From Ophiostoma sp. CBS 140.51 (lineage: Eukaryota; Ascomycota; Sordariomycetes; Ophiostomatales; Ophiostomataceae), in NCBI GenBank assembly GCA_029298735.1, contig JANSLP010000019.1:177797-241796 (forward strand): a stretch of 64,000 bases of DNA, read 5' to 3'. The position numbers and the translations under genes were made by a program. Shown in pieces: positions 1-10,587 of this stretch. Numbering within the stretch: the first letter of the stretch is position 1; each line of letters starts with the position of its first letter. The notes beneath the pieces are model-generated. The model was given only the letters and a program-made list of their open reading frames with translations. It made no database searches and was not told where the DNA came from.

Positions 1-835
1 AATTATCACATTGATGTAATAGCTCCACCGCCAGCCGGCCTTGGTGTTGTCGATGATGGCACGGATGATGACGGGGCCAAAGGCCGTGGTGGGCAAGGCC
101 GACACGAAAATGCAGGAGATACCAAGGCCACGGTACTTGTTGGGAATAAGCTCGCCAATGACAATGCCAAAGGACAGCTGCACACCTGCACCGATGCCGA
201 TGAGAGCGGTGCCGATGATAAGGACGGGGATATTGTGAGCTGTGCAGGCGATGACTGCCACTGTTAGATGGGGCAAATGAGAACCTAGTGAGTGGGAGAG
301 ACGTACTGGAGCCGATGAGGCCAATGGCATTGCCACCGATAAAGAACCAACGGCGACCAAGGAGATCAGAAAGGCGGCCGACGAGAACGAAGGCAACAGC
401 TTGCGTTAAGTTCCACTGGTTTTGTTAGCGGTCAACACAGAAGCAAAAAAAAGGGGGGAGACTTTACACTCACAATCATGGACACCCAGACGTAGTTGGG
501 ATTCGGGCCAATATCCTCGTTGATGATTCCCAGGACATTGGCCGGCATGACAAAGCCAAAGTAGCAACTCGTCAGAGCCAGACAGAGAGCAATCAGAGTA
601 CCGATAAAGTTCTTGCTGCGGTAGTAGCCCTTGGGCAGATCGTGCACCGTACCACCGAGAGCGTCGACGGCAATGTCGCCATTGTCAATCTCGCGGTACT
701 CGTCGGGGACGTAACCCTTGTTAACATGAGTGTCTTGGACGGGCTGGATCTCATTGTGGACAGTGAGCTCCGTTGCAGCTTTGTCCTTATTGGGGTCGTG
801 GACAACATGATGAAGAGGATGAAGGAAAAAAAGAA
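1..835 (-). CDS. TRI12-type MFS efflux transporter (partial, 3' end beyond window)
   Basis: A 12-TM-type major facilitator of the fungal TRI12/siderophore-drug exporter group, expected in the plasma membrane. Three exons are readable on the minus strand: about 835-474, 415-307 and 260-1, joined by introns 416-473 and 261-306 with GTGAGT/GTACGT donors and CAG acceptors. The joined protein has an acidic cytosolic head, a first membrane segment, then the loop-2/3 MFS signature region (GRLSDLLGRRWFF), then IGAGVQLSFGIVIGELIPN and a Pro-Asn-Lys-Tyr-Arg-Gly loop typical of TRI12 proteins. The C-terminal half lies outside the window. The start is not resolved: the frame stays open to about 908 but holds no ATG upstream of the first membrane helix, so a short 5' exon is likely; the upper boundary given is approximate. 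Substrate cannot be told from sequence. Confidence 0.82.
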
Positions 836-908
836 GTGAAGAAGAAAGGAAAGTCACAAAAAAGAGTGCTGGCTCAAGGGCAGAGTACAAAAGGTAGATC
901 GTTTGCAC

Positions 909-2073
909 GTTGCCAAGATGAACTTGTTCTCCCCCCTATTCTTAGTCGAGGTTGTGTCTGGGCGGCGATCTGTTTATGTATGAATGTGTCTTCCTCTCTC
1001 CTGCATCGATTGATCCTTGTCAGCAACAGTACATCTCGGGCTGACGACCCCGGACCATGAAGTCAGGTACCTGGGGCAGACGCTGCAAATCTCAGGCGTC
1101 GGATCTGGGGAGTGGGTGATAAACTGAGTGAACGTGGAGAAATACACAAAAAGAAAGAAAAGTCTGGAGAAGCACAGCACATCCCCAGATGAGCACTCAA
1201 AACGAACCTAGTCTCCTCTCCGTATATGGAAGGCCGAGACTGCGTGAGACAGGAGCGCCCAACATGTTCAGGGCGCCACGGCGGGTGTATGCGCATTATT
1301 GGAGGAAGGCTTGGCCTGGACACTAACTCGTTGGAGTCCGGGGCTTTACGTGGGGAAACAGGGGGGGCTAATCAAAAGGTAACACGGGCGAGTCGGAAGC
1401 ATGGCTCTCGCTCAGGAAACGTGATGTTGGACCATATTGGGCCAGATGCACCAAAGTGGACCCGGATATGTCTTCCAGTCGATGTAGACTTTGTCGACTT
1501 TCTCCATTTCCCCCTTCTCCCTGCACATGTTCAGCCTCTGCCACGACCAACACCACTAATGCTAATGAATCACCTTGTAGAAGAATCCATTCAGCGCCGT
1601 AAACGAGTACTCCACTTCGCTCATGTTGTATGGGAAAACTCCCGGTTTACTTGCCCGTTTATTCTTTACCCGGCTTTAGTTATCCGTGACTCTGGGGAGA
1701 CGGTCGAGTAACACAAAAACGGGTCGAGGTAGTAGATGGGGTCTACCCTAGACGGCTATCTAGCCTTTCTGTAAGGCTACCGAGCAGGCGGAACATGGCA
1801 CAAAGACAATGGTCCCACGTCAGCTTGGTGATCCGGTGTGACAGCCTCGTCCGGCAATCCACAGTGTCGGGATGCGCGTTGTATTTTGTGGGGAAGATGT
1901 GCAATGCTGTTCATACAAAGGAAGTACGCAATGGGCTTATGGATAGGCTACTGTATTGGTTATTATTTGTGATGTTGTCTACTTATTGCAGATTGAACGT
2001 GTAGTTGCATGAAGATGTGAACGAGGATCTCGTCCTTCACGTCAACGTTCTCGACTTCTCCACATCCACTAAG
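909..2073. other. Intergenic, no supported gene
   Basis: The region lies between the 5' end of the transporter and the AsaB-like gene and should carry both promoters. Open frames at 1063-1323 and 1226-1711 have no recognisable protein content and unlike codon use. A missing 5' exon of the transporter may lie here. Confidence 0.5.
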
Positions 2074-2910
2074 ATGCACGCTATCGACATCATCCCTCGA
2101 GGCCCTGTAGCCGCTGAACTCCTGTTTTACCAACCACCAAAAGATGGCTCTGCCCCCTACGACTATGTCGGCAAAGCACCCGATGGCGACGTCCAGCAAA
2201 ACTTTTCAGAAGCGCCAAAGACGGTCGAGATTGATGATATTCGTGGTAGGGAGGAAGGCTTCAATATCGACGCTGACGGTTTCCAGGCGATTTCAGACGA
2301 CATACATGGCGACTCTCCCGTCGTTGATTTTCTTGACGAAGAGTCCATCAAGTCTAAATACTACGCAGAAGTCAAAGAGCTGATCCGCCAACAAATTCCT
2401 TGTGTGACCAAAGTCACAATCTTCGACCATACGATCCGCCGTTCTGCCCCAGGTGCCAAACGCGGCCCAGTCACTGCAGTGCATGTCGACCAAACTGCCC
2501 GTTCAGGACCATGGCGAGTTGAATTACACGACCATGATGACGCCCAAGAGTTGTTAAAAGGCCGCGTCAGAATCATCAACGTTTGGCGACCATTGAATGG
2601 CCCGGTGCGTGGCTTCCATCTGGCTATCGCCTCGCGGAAGACAATCGCCATCGACGATCTCGTCCCGGTCGAGCATCGCTACCCAGACCGTATCGGGGAG
2701 ACTGCAGCCGTGCGCCACAATCCTAACCAGCAGTTTTACTACTGGAGCGGCATGGCCAACGACGAGCGGCTATTTATCAAGTGCTATGACAGCAATGATG
2801 GAGAGGGACCACAAGGTGTACCACACGCAGCATTTATCGACTCGAGGGCCACTGAAAAGGAGCGGTACCGGGAGAGCATCGAGGTGCGGACAATCGTTTA
2901 CGGCGGGTGA
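2074..2910 (+). CDS. AsaB/CmcJ/NvfI-like oxidoreductase family protein
   Basis: A 278-residue single-exon protein of the fungal AsaB / CmcJ-like family, often found beside secondary-metabolism genes and related to 2-oxoglutarate/Fe-type oxygenases or methoxylase partner proteins. Seen in the sequence: an N-terminal IPRGPVAAELLFY segment typical of the family start, a central HVDQT motif (candidate metal-binding His/Asp), RIINVWRPLNGPV, and a C-terminal VPHAAFIDSRA motif. The start is the ATG at 2074, which places the RGPV motif at the usual distance from the N terminus; the frame is open upstream to 2005 but has no earlier ATG. The neighbour on the left is an efflux transporter and on the right a GST-like gene, a plausible detoxification or metabolite context. 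The reaction is unknown. Confidence 0.82.
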   Translation: MHAIDIIPRGPVAAELLFYQPPKDGSAPYDYVGKAPDGDVQQNFSEAPKTVEIDDIRGREEGFNIDADGFQAISDDIHGDSPVVDFLDEESIKSKYYAEVKELIRQQIPCVTKVTIFDHTIRRSAPGAKRGPVTAVHVDQTARSGPWRVELHDHDDAQELLKGRVRIINVWRPLNGPVRGFHLAIASRKTIAIDDLVPVEHRYPDRIGETAAVRHNPNQQFYYWSGMANDERLFIKCYDSNDGEGPQGVPHAAFIDSRATEKERYRESIEVRTIVYGG

Positions 2911-3679
2911 GGCAAGGAGATATGTCGAGATGTGGGCATGTTGTTTTGGATAATATCGTGGGTGCTGCCAGGCAATCACAAGCTATATTTTTAAATACAG
3001 GATACAACGACAGATAGAGACTTATATTCGCTTATTTGGATACAGTTTGTAACAATGCCTTGTAGATTTCTATTTTTAAAACAAAAAAAGTACTGAAAGA
3101 CGCTGTTCGGCGAGGGAGTCCTGCAGGAGACTACAGAAAAACTGCACACGACGGTCCCTTTGAACACCACCTAGAAGAAGGGATATAGATTAAAAGTACA
3201 GCTATCCATTGACGAGCAAAGAGTATGATTACAGGCAGATAATAAAATTATATCATAGTTTATCCCCTGATGTGGTCGTGAGCATCGTGTCCATGCAAAG
3301 CGGCATGACTCGAAGCAGTGTTGATCGGGCTTAGGCTGATGCTAATTAGTGGTGTGGCGGCAGTTGTTAGGCGCTGTTGGGGCGCTATCCCTCACTGCAC
3401 TGCATCCCGGGAAGCCAGTTTGGGGCACCCCTTGGGGATGAAGAGTAGCCTATTTACTCGAAACAGAGCCTACGAGTCAGGGCCAAGCAATTCGACCAAG
3501 CTCCCCGCACAGCTTCTCTCTTCAACAGGTAACGATGTATTGGATCGTGACATCACGGGACGAGGTCTACTGATCCGTAAAGTCTGTATATATGGTGTGA
3601 GGCTGCTGACTGTTTCTAGTGGTCGTGCCTATTGTCCCTTACAGGAACACCGCTGATTACACCGATAACAACTGTCGCC
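2911..3679. other. Intergenic, AT-rich
   Basis: AT-rich spacer between two plus-strand genes, holding the 3' end of the AsaB-like gene and the promoter of the GST-like gene. No coding or repeat content was recognised. Confidence 0.5.
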
Positions 3680-4611
3680 ATGTCTCCCACACCAACCAAC
3701 ATCGTTGCCTACCTGGCTCAGGTGCCAGACTGTGTCAAAATTGCCATTTTGCTGGAAGAGCTTGGGTGAGTGCAGTGCCTGAAACTATTGGAAGTGGATT
3801 GCTGCTTTTGTTTAGGGATATGCTGACATAAATCTTTTCATTGCCCCCTAACAGACTGGACTATGAAATGCGTCTGGTCGACGTGACAAAGGCAGAACAG
3901 AAGGAGCCCTGGTACCTTGAGATTAACCCCAACGGCCGTGTCCCCGCCTTGACCGACATTCTTCCTGACGGCAAGGAGCTGAAGCTGTTCGAATCGGGCA
4001 GTATCATGCAATACCTCGTCGACCGCTACGACAAGAACCACAAGCAAGTCACCTCTCGTGCATCACCCATTGTGCTCCTACTGACCTACCTCCCTAGTGT
4101 CTCTTACTCTGCCGGCACGCTTGAAAACTACCGCACAGCCAGCTGACTTTACTTCCAGACATCGGGCGTTGGCCCCATGATGGGCCAGGCCATGCACTTT
4201 ACGCGCTTTGCCCCGACAACCATCGAGTACCCTCTTTACCGGTACCGCACGGAAGTCAACCGCCTCTTCCGCACACTCGACACAGCCCTCACTACGTCGA
4301 CGTCAGGCTACCTTGTCGGTGACCGTTGCACGATTGCCGACCTTGCTCTCTGGCCTTGGATCGTGTCGGACTTCTGGGCTGGTGTCAGCGTCGATGCTTA
4401 CCCCAACCTCAAGAAGTGGGAGCAGTTGATGATATCGCGCCCAGGCGTAAATAACGGTCGCCACAAGCCTGGACGGCACTTTATGAAGGAGCTCGCTCAA
4501 GATCCGGCGCTACAAAAGACTATCGAAAAGGCAGGCGGGGAATGGATCCGCGGACTGCAGGATGCCAATGCAAAGAAGGGAAACGTTACAATTGGGGCAG
4601 GTAGGCTTTGA
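3680..4611 (+). CDS. Ure2p-like glutathione S-transferase, in-frame TGA at a conserved Trp
   Basis: A glutathione S-transferase of the fungal Ure2p-like class. Exons 3680-3765, 3855-4043 and 4098-4611 join to 263 codons. The N-terminal thioredoxin fold ends with the ESGSIMQYLVDRYD glutathione-binding helix (Glu-Ser pair visible). The C-terminal helical domain starts with TSGVGPMMGQA, matching the family's QxSGxGPxxGQA. Intron 1 is GT-AG; intron 2 (4044-4097) fits best as a GC-AG intron with donor GCAAGT. In that model codon 108 is TGA (4144-4146), exactly where the family has the Trp of its W-L-F-F-Q motif; the following Leu-Tyr-Phe-Gln continues correctly. A different splice, GT donor at 4050-area (CAA|GTCACC) to the AG at 4158, removes the stop in frame but loses about 20 conserved residues. 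It may be a new pseudogene, a sequence error, a readthrough gene or an alternatively spliced gene. Confidence 0.8.
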
Positions 4612-6348
4612 TTGAAAATTGGGATGAAATGCGATTTAAAGTCTACTTCGAGAAAATGGACATCATACCAAGAATATTACGCAATGATCCAGATACAGCG
4701 TACATACTAATCAAATATTACTACCAATTCGTCTCGTGATTTACGGATCAGCCCTCGGATATAAAGATGGTATTCAAAACGTGACGCTCATAGCCAAAGC
4801 TATTTATTCATCGCTCTCCATAGCAACTGGGCCCCCGGCATCGTCATGGAAGTTGGTCGGTTGTATGCCATTCGTCCCAAGTTGTGCAAACATCGGTCAG
4901 AATTATCGTTTAGGCTCGGGCGCTGTAAGAGATGGGAATAGCCGAAGCATGATAGAAGAAAATGTGGGTGACGTGTACTAAACGCAGAAGAAAGGTTGGA
5001 AACACGAGTTTCAAAGGGCCGTAGATTTAGTCAATGATGTTCACGACACTGGCGACGAACATGAAGTCAACGAATAGAGCCAGAAAGGCCTTAACGGGTT
5101 CACCACATCCAGGCCTTTGTATCTTGAAGTGATCACACTGATGGTTGCATCCATTCGATATTGCAAAGTCAGATATTTCTGGTCTAGCACCATCTGGAGT
5201 GCGGTTTGCTGAAGTCCTTGTCGAACAGATCAAGATATTCCATATCGTGTGTCTCCAGAGTCGATGCGCCTCCTAATGGTCATAGACCAAGGCGTCGAGG
5301 GCCAGACTCTTGCCATCGACAGAGTGATGCTTGTGGCTCATTCAGGACAGAGTATTTAGCCTGGACTTGCGTCCCACCATCGTTCACATTCGAATAACGG
5401 TGCGAAGGGTCGTGTTTAGGTTGGGGTAGGTCATAGATCTGTCGATGTGTCACTGTCGTCTTGTTGGTCATCGGCGAGTCTTGGTCATTGAGTATGTTTT
5501 GTCGTCGAGGATGTTTGATGGTTGGTAGTGCTGTCCAGCGGACGGGTCAATGGTAGGACGTCTGTGAGAAGATTCTGGGAAGCGCTGGTGGTGTTCGGGG
5601 CCTCCCCCAAGTCACCAACCCAGCGCGCCCACCATCTCTACCAAGCTCCGGGGTGGTCGAAAAACTGCTGATGTTCTGAATGTCGATTTGAGCTTGTTCG
5701 TTTGCTTTTTGAGTGAGATAGGTCGGGCGGTGTGCAGCACTTTTTATGTTTCATCCAGCGACTTCGAGGTACTCTCATCACACAGACACCAAGTCAAGAG
5801 AGCGAAAGATCCCCTTTCACATATCATCTTTGACGTGTACTCTCTCGATGAAATGTCGTGAACAACAACACAGTCCACCACCTCCTCTCCCCGCTTTGCA
5901 CTGTGTAGTGAATCACTGATTTCGAGTGGATACCATTGGACCCACATCCCGCGATGTCCACACTCTCCATTGTAAACGAAAATAGGCGCGCAGACTATCG
6001 ACAAAAGATACGCGCAAAGAGAATGCACATGGTTGTAGATAATCAACTGCCTTCAATCCTACGTGTGCATAGATCATAGCCTCACTTTCTACGTTGTTGT
6101 GACCTAGGCCTCCAATGCGGTGCCTTGCAGCCTTGCCGCCTTACCGCATCATGCATGATCCTGCACGATCCTTCGCTCGATGCGTGTCAGCGTAGTCAGC
6201 CTTCTTGACATCAGCGGTGAGAGACTTGCATAAAAGGGATTGATTTCTCCGTTTTACTTTGAGCCTCATTTTTGACGTCTGAACAAATCGAGCCACCGCC
6301 GGCGAATCACGACTCTTCGAGTACAGCTCACGATCTACCATCGACGAC
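4612..6348. other. Intergenic, 1.7 kb without supported gene
   Basis: No frame here shows gene-like codon use or a recognisable protein. The stretch ends in the promoter of the kinase gene. It is unusually long compared with most gaps on this side of the window. Confidence 0.45.
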
Positions 6349-8129
6349 ATGTCACGACTTCGGCTCCCAGCACAGATGCGTGCATCGCGTTGTACCACGT
6401 CTTCTATTAAGCGCACATGTTCTGCCTCTACTGCGTCACAGTCATTATATACGCAATGCAGACAACGTGCCGTCAATGTCGGAGCTGAACATGCGCCTTT
6501 GTTGACACAGCCCCAACAAAGGTCTTTGTGGACTCGGCAAAACAGGGTTCGACACCTCACCGGTCCACAATTGACAATGTTCACGCAGTCTCAGTCAACT
6601 TCCACTTTTACTGCAACAAGTCATGATCGCGCACTCTACAGCACGACTTCCGAGCCCGCACCAGAGGCAGAGCCCGTCAAGGTCGAAGGCGAAGAAAACA
6701 GCAAGCGCTATGAGCCAGGCGGCTACCATCCAGTGCGAATCGGTGACACGTTTTGTGACGGTAAATACAATATTTTGCGCAAGATGGGTCACAGCCTGCA
6801 TTCGACCGTTTGGCTGGCCGACAACACAAAGTATACCACCCCGTTCCCTGCGTCATAATGTTTAGGTAGCTAACCCCTTCACAGAGCAAACGAACGCGTT
6901 GCCATCAAGATTCTGACGGCCGACATGTATGACGGAAAGAAGGACACGTTCGAGCTCGCAATTATGAGCCACATTCGTGACAAAGCGGCGCACACCCAAA
7001 ATGTAGACAGCGAACGCATCGTCGGCCTGCTCGACAACTTTGTTCATGACGGCCCCAACGGTCGGCACGTCTGCCTCGTCTTTCCGGCCCTGGGACCTGA
7101 CTTGACATTTGTCGCTGCCATCCATGAATACCGCCGTCTGCCAGTAGCCACCGTCAGGAGAATTGCCAAAGACATGATCAAGGCACTTGCGTTTCTGCAC
7201 GACGAATGCGGCGTCATTCATACGGGTACGTTAGTGGGGAAGAGACTGCATCCTGTCACAACCTGTATTTTAGGGCATTTTCAGTAGCCACTTAGGGCCC
7301 TTTCGGGACCTGTTTTCTTTCAGGGGCTCAACAAATTACCCAAAAGGGTTAGAACCGTTTTCACTAACACGACGTCACAGATATAAAACCGTCCAACATT
7401 CTCATCGAGACGGCCGGCATGACGTGCCTCTTTCGCGACTTGACGCCGCACGATCTGCGCCAAGACGTGGCCGAGACCGCTCTGCCTCCGCCCAAGGACT
7501 ACTACATGAACCTAGCGCTGATGCTGTCCTCGCCTGAAGACATTACGGGGCCTTCGTCGTTTCGTCTTGCTGATTTTGGAACAGGTAGGTGGCTCTTTCC
7601 CCCCCTTACCAAAGTACATTACTAATCTTGAACAGCCTCTTGGACGGGCAACCACTTGTCTGAATGGATCCAGCCAGAAAAGCTGCGGTCGCCGGAAGTC
7701 ATTTTGGGTGCGCCGTGGGACGTTAAAGTCGACATCTGGAACCTCGGCGCGCTTCTCTTTGAGCTGTCAACTGACAAACTGCTCTTTGACGGCAAGGCCA
7801 CATTTCGCTCGCCGTACTCGTCCGAGGCTCACCTAGCTCAGATTCAGATGCTCCTTGGGCCCATCCCAGAGTCATTGTTAAGTCGTGCCTCGCCTGAGGC
7901 TCGCGAGCGCTTCTTGAACGAGGATGGCACGTTAAAGCACACCGTTGACTACGAGTCCCACTCACTCGCTCACGAAGTCGGCACATGTGCCAACTGTGGC
8001 AAGGCTTCTCACGACGAAGATGCAGTCATGTTTGTGGACATGCTAGAGAGGATGCTCAAGTTGGAGCCCAATGAACGGCCCAGTGCACGAGAGCTGCTGG
8101 ACTGCGCGTGGGTAAACAGTGAAGATTGA
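6349..8129 (+). CDS. SRPK-type serine/threonine protein kinase
   Basis: A 506-residue kinase of the SRPK (SR-protein kinase) family. Exons 6349-6830, 6885-7225, 7381-7584 and 7636-8129 join in frame through GT-AG introns. The kinase begins with EPGGYHPVRIGD, the usual SRPK entry. Seen next are the VAIK lysine, HTDIKPSNIL (catalytic loop), LADFGTASW (metal-binding Asp) and LRSPEVILGAPWD with VDIWNLGALLFEL, all SRPK-like. The glycine-rich loop reads KMGHSLHSTVW where SRPKs have KLGWGHFSTVW, so the second glycine is Ser. The first ~110 residues are rich in Arg, Ser and Thr and poor in acids, with RALYSTTSEP just before the kinase, like a mitochondrial presequence cleavage site. The third intron-bounded exon holds an acidic insert between catalytic loop and DFG. 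Substrate unknown; convergent with the SDR gene. Confidence 0.88.
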
Positions 8130-8273
8130 TGGTACTGAGTTGTGCTTTTATTTTTCTATCTCACTCTCGCTACTCTTTCTTCTCACATCTAACCCATCCC
8201 ATCCCAATTTTGTACCATAGCTTAATGCCTTCTGTCAGCAATATGCTTAATTAGCAACATCTGCTTTCGTCCT

Positions 8274-9008
8274 TTAAATCTGCGCAAGTCCACCATCCAC
8301 GGCCACCTCGCTTGCCGTCATGAAGCTGCTGTCGTCCGAGGCTAAAAAGGCCGCCACGGCTCCAATCTCGACGGTCTCGGCCATGCGCCGCAGCGGGTTC
8401 TGGTCGGCAAACACCTTTTGGCCTTCTTCGCCGAGAGCGGCCTTGGCCAGCTCGGTAGCCGTGGGACCGGGCGACAGTACATTCACTCTGACACCCGTAC
8501 CGACCAAGTCCTCCGCCCAGGTGCGGGCAAAGTTGCGCACGGCGGCCTTGCTGGCGGCGTACAAACTAAAGCCCGGTGAGCCGGTGGTGCCAGCACTGGA
8601 GCCCGTCAAGATGATGGAGCCGCCCTTGCCCATGAGAGGCAGGGCCTTCTGAACAGTAAAGAGAGTGCCCTTGATGTTGGTCTCGTAGGCCTCGTCGCAG
8701 TGCTCGACAGTAATCGCGCCCAGCTTGAGCGGTCCGCCCGTGCCGGCGTTGGCCATGACAATGTCGAGGCTGCCGCGCTCTTTTTTGATGGTCTCATAAA
8801 GACGGTCGAGGTCGTCGAGATTCGAGACGGAACCCTGGACAGCACGAGCCTGAGAGCCAAGAGTAGCAAGAGCCTTGTCCAGAGCATCCTGGCGGCGGCT
8901 AAAAATGTAGACAAAGGCGCCCTCGTCGACAAAGCGTTGGGCCGCAGCGAGGCCAATGCCAGTGGCACCACCCGTGACGACGGCAATCTTTCCAGTGAGG
9001 CGGGACAT
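8274..9008 (-). CDS. Short-chain dehydrogenase/reductase (classical SDR)
   Basis: A 244-residue single-exon NAD(P)-dependent SDR. The Rossmann motif TGGATGIG lies near the N terminus. SRR after the second strand suggests NADPH preference. NAGTGG is the structural NAG motif. The catalytic Ser and the YAASK Tyr/Lys pair are present in SSAGTTGSPGF/LYAASKAA. The end reads VDGGLAQI, as in classical SDRs. The ATG at 9008 is chosen because the Rossmann fold starts seven residues later; the frame runs further upstream without another ATG. The 3' end faces the kinase gene 144 bp away. The substrate is unknown; bacterial-type SDRs of this form reduce many ketones. Confidence 0.9.
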   Translation of the reverse strand: MSRLTGKIAVVTGGATGIGLAAAQRFVDEGAFVYIFSRRQDALDKALATLGSQARAVQGSVSNLDDLDRLYETIKKERGSLDIVMANAGTGGPLKLGAITVEHCDEAYETNIKGTLFTVQKALPLMGKGGSIILTGSSAGTTGSPGFSLYAASKAAVRNFARTWAEDLVGTGVRVNVLSPGPTATELAKAALGEEGQKVFADQNPLRRMAETVEIGAVAAFLASDDSSFMTASEVAVDGGLAQI

Positions 9009-9933
9009 GATGACAATGTTGGACAATAAATGAAGGAGTTTTGAACGATGTTTGGTTCTGTGTAAGTGTAGAAGATGCTGTTGATGATGATCTGGTTGAG
9101 AGTTTACCTTCAAAGAAGCACTTCCATCAATGTCTTAAGTACTTGTCTGTCTCGGACGATTCGTCCTTTCGTCCTTTGGCCACGCACAGTGCTTCTCGTT
9201 TCCACCGCCGTGCTCTTCATGGAAGAGAGACATCCTACCACTGAGAGATCTTGATATCCTGTCGGCTGTGATGACCTAATGCGTTCTCGATATGTCGTAC
9301 GTCCGCCAATGTACTGTCTCGGGGCTAATTTTATTAGAAGACTCATTAAAAATCGCCAGCAAAACAACCACCAACACTACAAAACATGCAAACGAAGCAC
9401 AAAGCAAACACAGTTCCACCCATTCTCCATTTTGAACGGGTATAAGTGCGGACGAGTGCGGACGACCCGGCAGTCTGGGCGGTTGTGAGACGGGTGTTTT
9501 GGGTGTTGGCTTGTCGCTTGTCCGGCGTTTGTTTGGTCCTCCGCCGATCTAGCGGCGGAGCGATCCGCCACGCAACAATAGCCGCACATCCTTACGACGC
9601 CCACAATGCGCCACCCACTTCAACTACCGTCTGTTATTGTCACTTTTTATGGCAATTAAAGTTATTGTTTGCCTTGTCATCTCCACTGACCAATGAAAGG
9701 ACTATTCCTGGCAGTTCACAGGCAGTCTACGTTTTGTCCGCGAAACGGCCGAGCGTACGGCAAAATATCTACACGGCAATTGTCTGTTTATTGCACACAA
9801 GAATGACGTCGATATTTAATAATAATCATTCATCTGTCTTATCTCCTCAGTCTAGCTGATCTACTACTATCTAAAAAATAAAATGGAAATATCTCCACAA
9901 ACTCTCTCCATATCTTGTTTCCGTCGAGGCTAT
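9009..9933. other. Intergenic: SDR promoter and end of FMN-reductase gene
   Basis: Carries the SDR promoter. It contains a tandem pair of GTGCGGACGA (9446-9465) and a GC-rich palindrome (9539-9560, listed separately). No gene was recognised. Confidence 0.5.
9539..9560. promoter_or_regulatory. GC-rich palindrome with CCG-N6-CGG core
   Basis: Perfect 8-bp inverted arms, CTCCGCCG and CGGCGGAG, flank ATCTAG. The centre reads CCG-N6-CGG, an everted CGG pair of the kind bound by Zn2Cys6 activators. It sits about 530 bp upstream of the SDR start and about 370 bp past the FMN-reductase stop. Binding is inferred from pattern only. Confidence 0.4.
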
Positions 9934-10587
9934 TTATGCCGCCGCCTTCACCTCTGGCTTTGTCAACAGCTCGACCAGCTCCCGCCATGCCTTTGCAATG
10001 TCTTCTTGCCGATCCTCCCATGTTGTCGACGCGCCGGCCGGTGGCAGACCCAGTTCCTGGCCCTTGGAGACGGCGTTGAACACGTCCTTGGTCGGGTACG
10101 TCAGATTGACCGTCTCCTTGAGGGCGGGCATCTTGAGGCCGCCGCCCAGGACTAGCTGCAAAGCAGCAGCGGCGTGCACACCGCCGTGGCCACCATAGGT
10201 CACCACCATGAACGGCTTGCCCTTCCACTCATTGTACAGATAGTCAATGGCGTTCTTGAGACCGGCCGGGATGCCCCAGTTGTGCTGCGCGGTGACAATA
10301 ACGAAAGCGTCCAGCCCAGAAATCTGGCGGGACCACGCGCGAGTGTGCTCGTGGGTGTAGCCACTGGAATCGGTAATGTGAGCCGGGATGCCGGGCTCGT
10401 CAAACATGGGCAAGGCGAGAGCGCCCAGATCAATCGTCTCAAACTCGAGAGACACGCCCTCGGGCGCAGGTGTCGTCGTCAAGTCAGTCTCGATAATGTT
10501 GCGGATCCAGGCTGTGATCTGAGGACCTGAACGAACGACACGTGTCGAGCCGGAAATGACGCCGACGCGGAGGGTTTTGGCGGCCAT
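9934..10587 (-). CDS. NADPH-dependent FMN reductase / quinone reductase (flavodoxin-like)
   Basis: A 217-residue flavodoxin-fold protein of the NADPH-dependent FMN reductase family (Lot6/azoreductase-like), which reduces FMN or quinones. Seen: GVISGSTRVVRSGP, the phosphate-binding loop after the first strand; DLGALALPMFDEP; FVIVTAQHNWGIPAGLKNA, the conserved N-W-G-I/S-P-A-x-L-K-N-A motif; and VTYGGHGG. The chosen start is the ATG at 10587, directly before the first strand. The same frame extends to another ATG at 10839, adding 84 residues with no Asp or Glu and many Ser/Arg, so a longer, possibly organelle-targeted 301-residue form is possible. It is upstream of and codirectional with the SDR; both are redox enzymes. 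Confidence 0.88.
   Translation of the reverse strand: MAAKTLRVGVISGSTRVVRSGPQITAWIRNIIETDLTTTPAPEGVSLEFETIDLGALALPMFDEPGIPAHITDSSGYTHEHTRAWSRQISGLDAFVIVTAQHNWGIPAGLKNAIDYLYNEWKGKPFMVVTYGGHGGVHAAAALQLVLGGGLKMPALKETVNLTYPTKDVFNAVSKGQELGLPPAGASTTWEDRQEDIAKAWRELVELLTKPEVKAAA

Noticed and set aside
1226..1711. 161-codon plus-strand frame in the first spacer
   Set aside because: No recognised domain, and neighbouring frames are equally open; composition does not match the genes.
6141..6584. 147-codon minus-strand frame over the kinase N terminus
   Set aside because: Cys-rich shadow of the kinase's first exon; no family signal.
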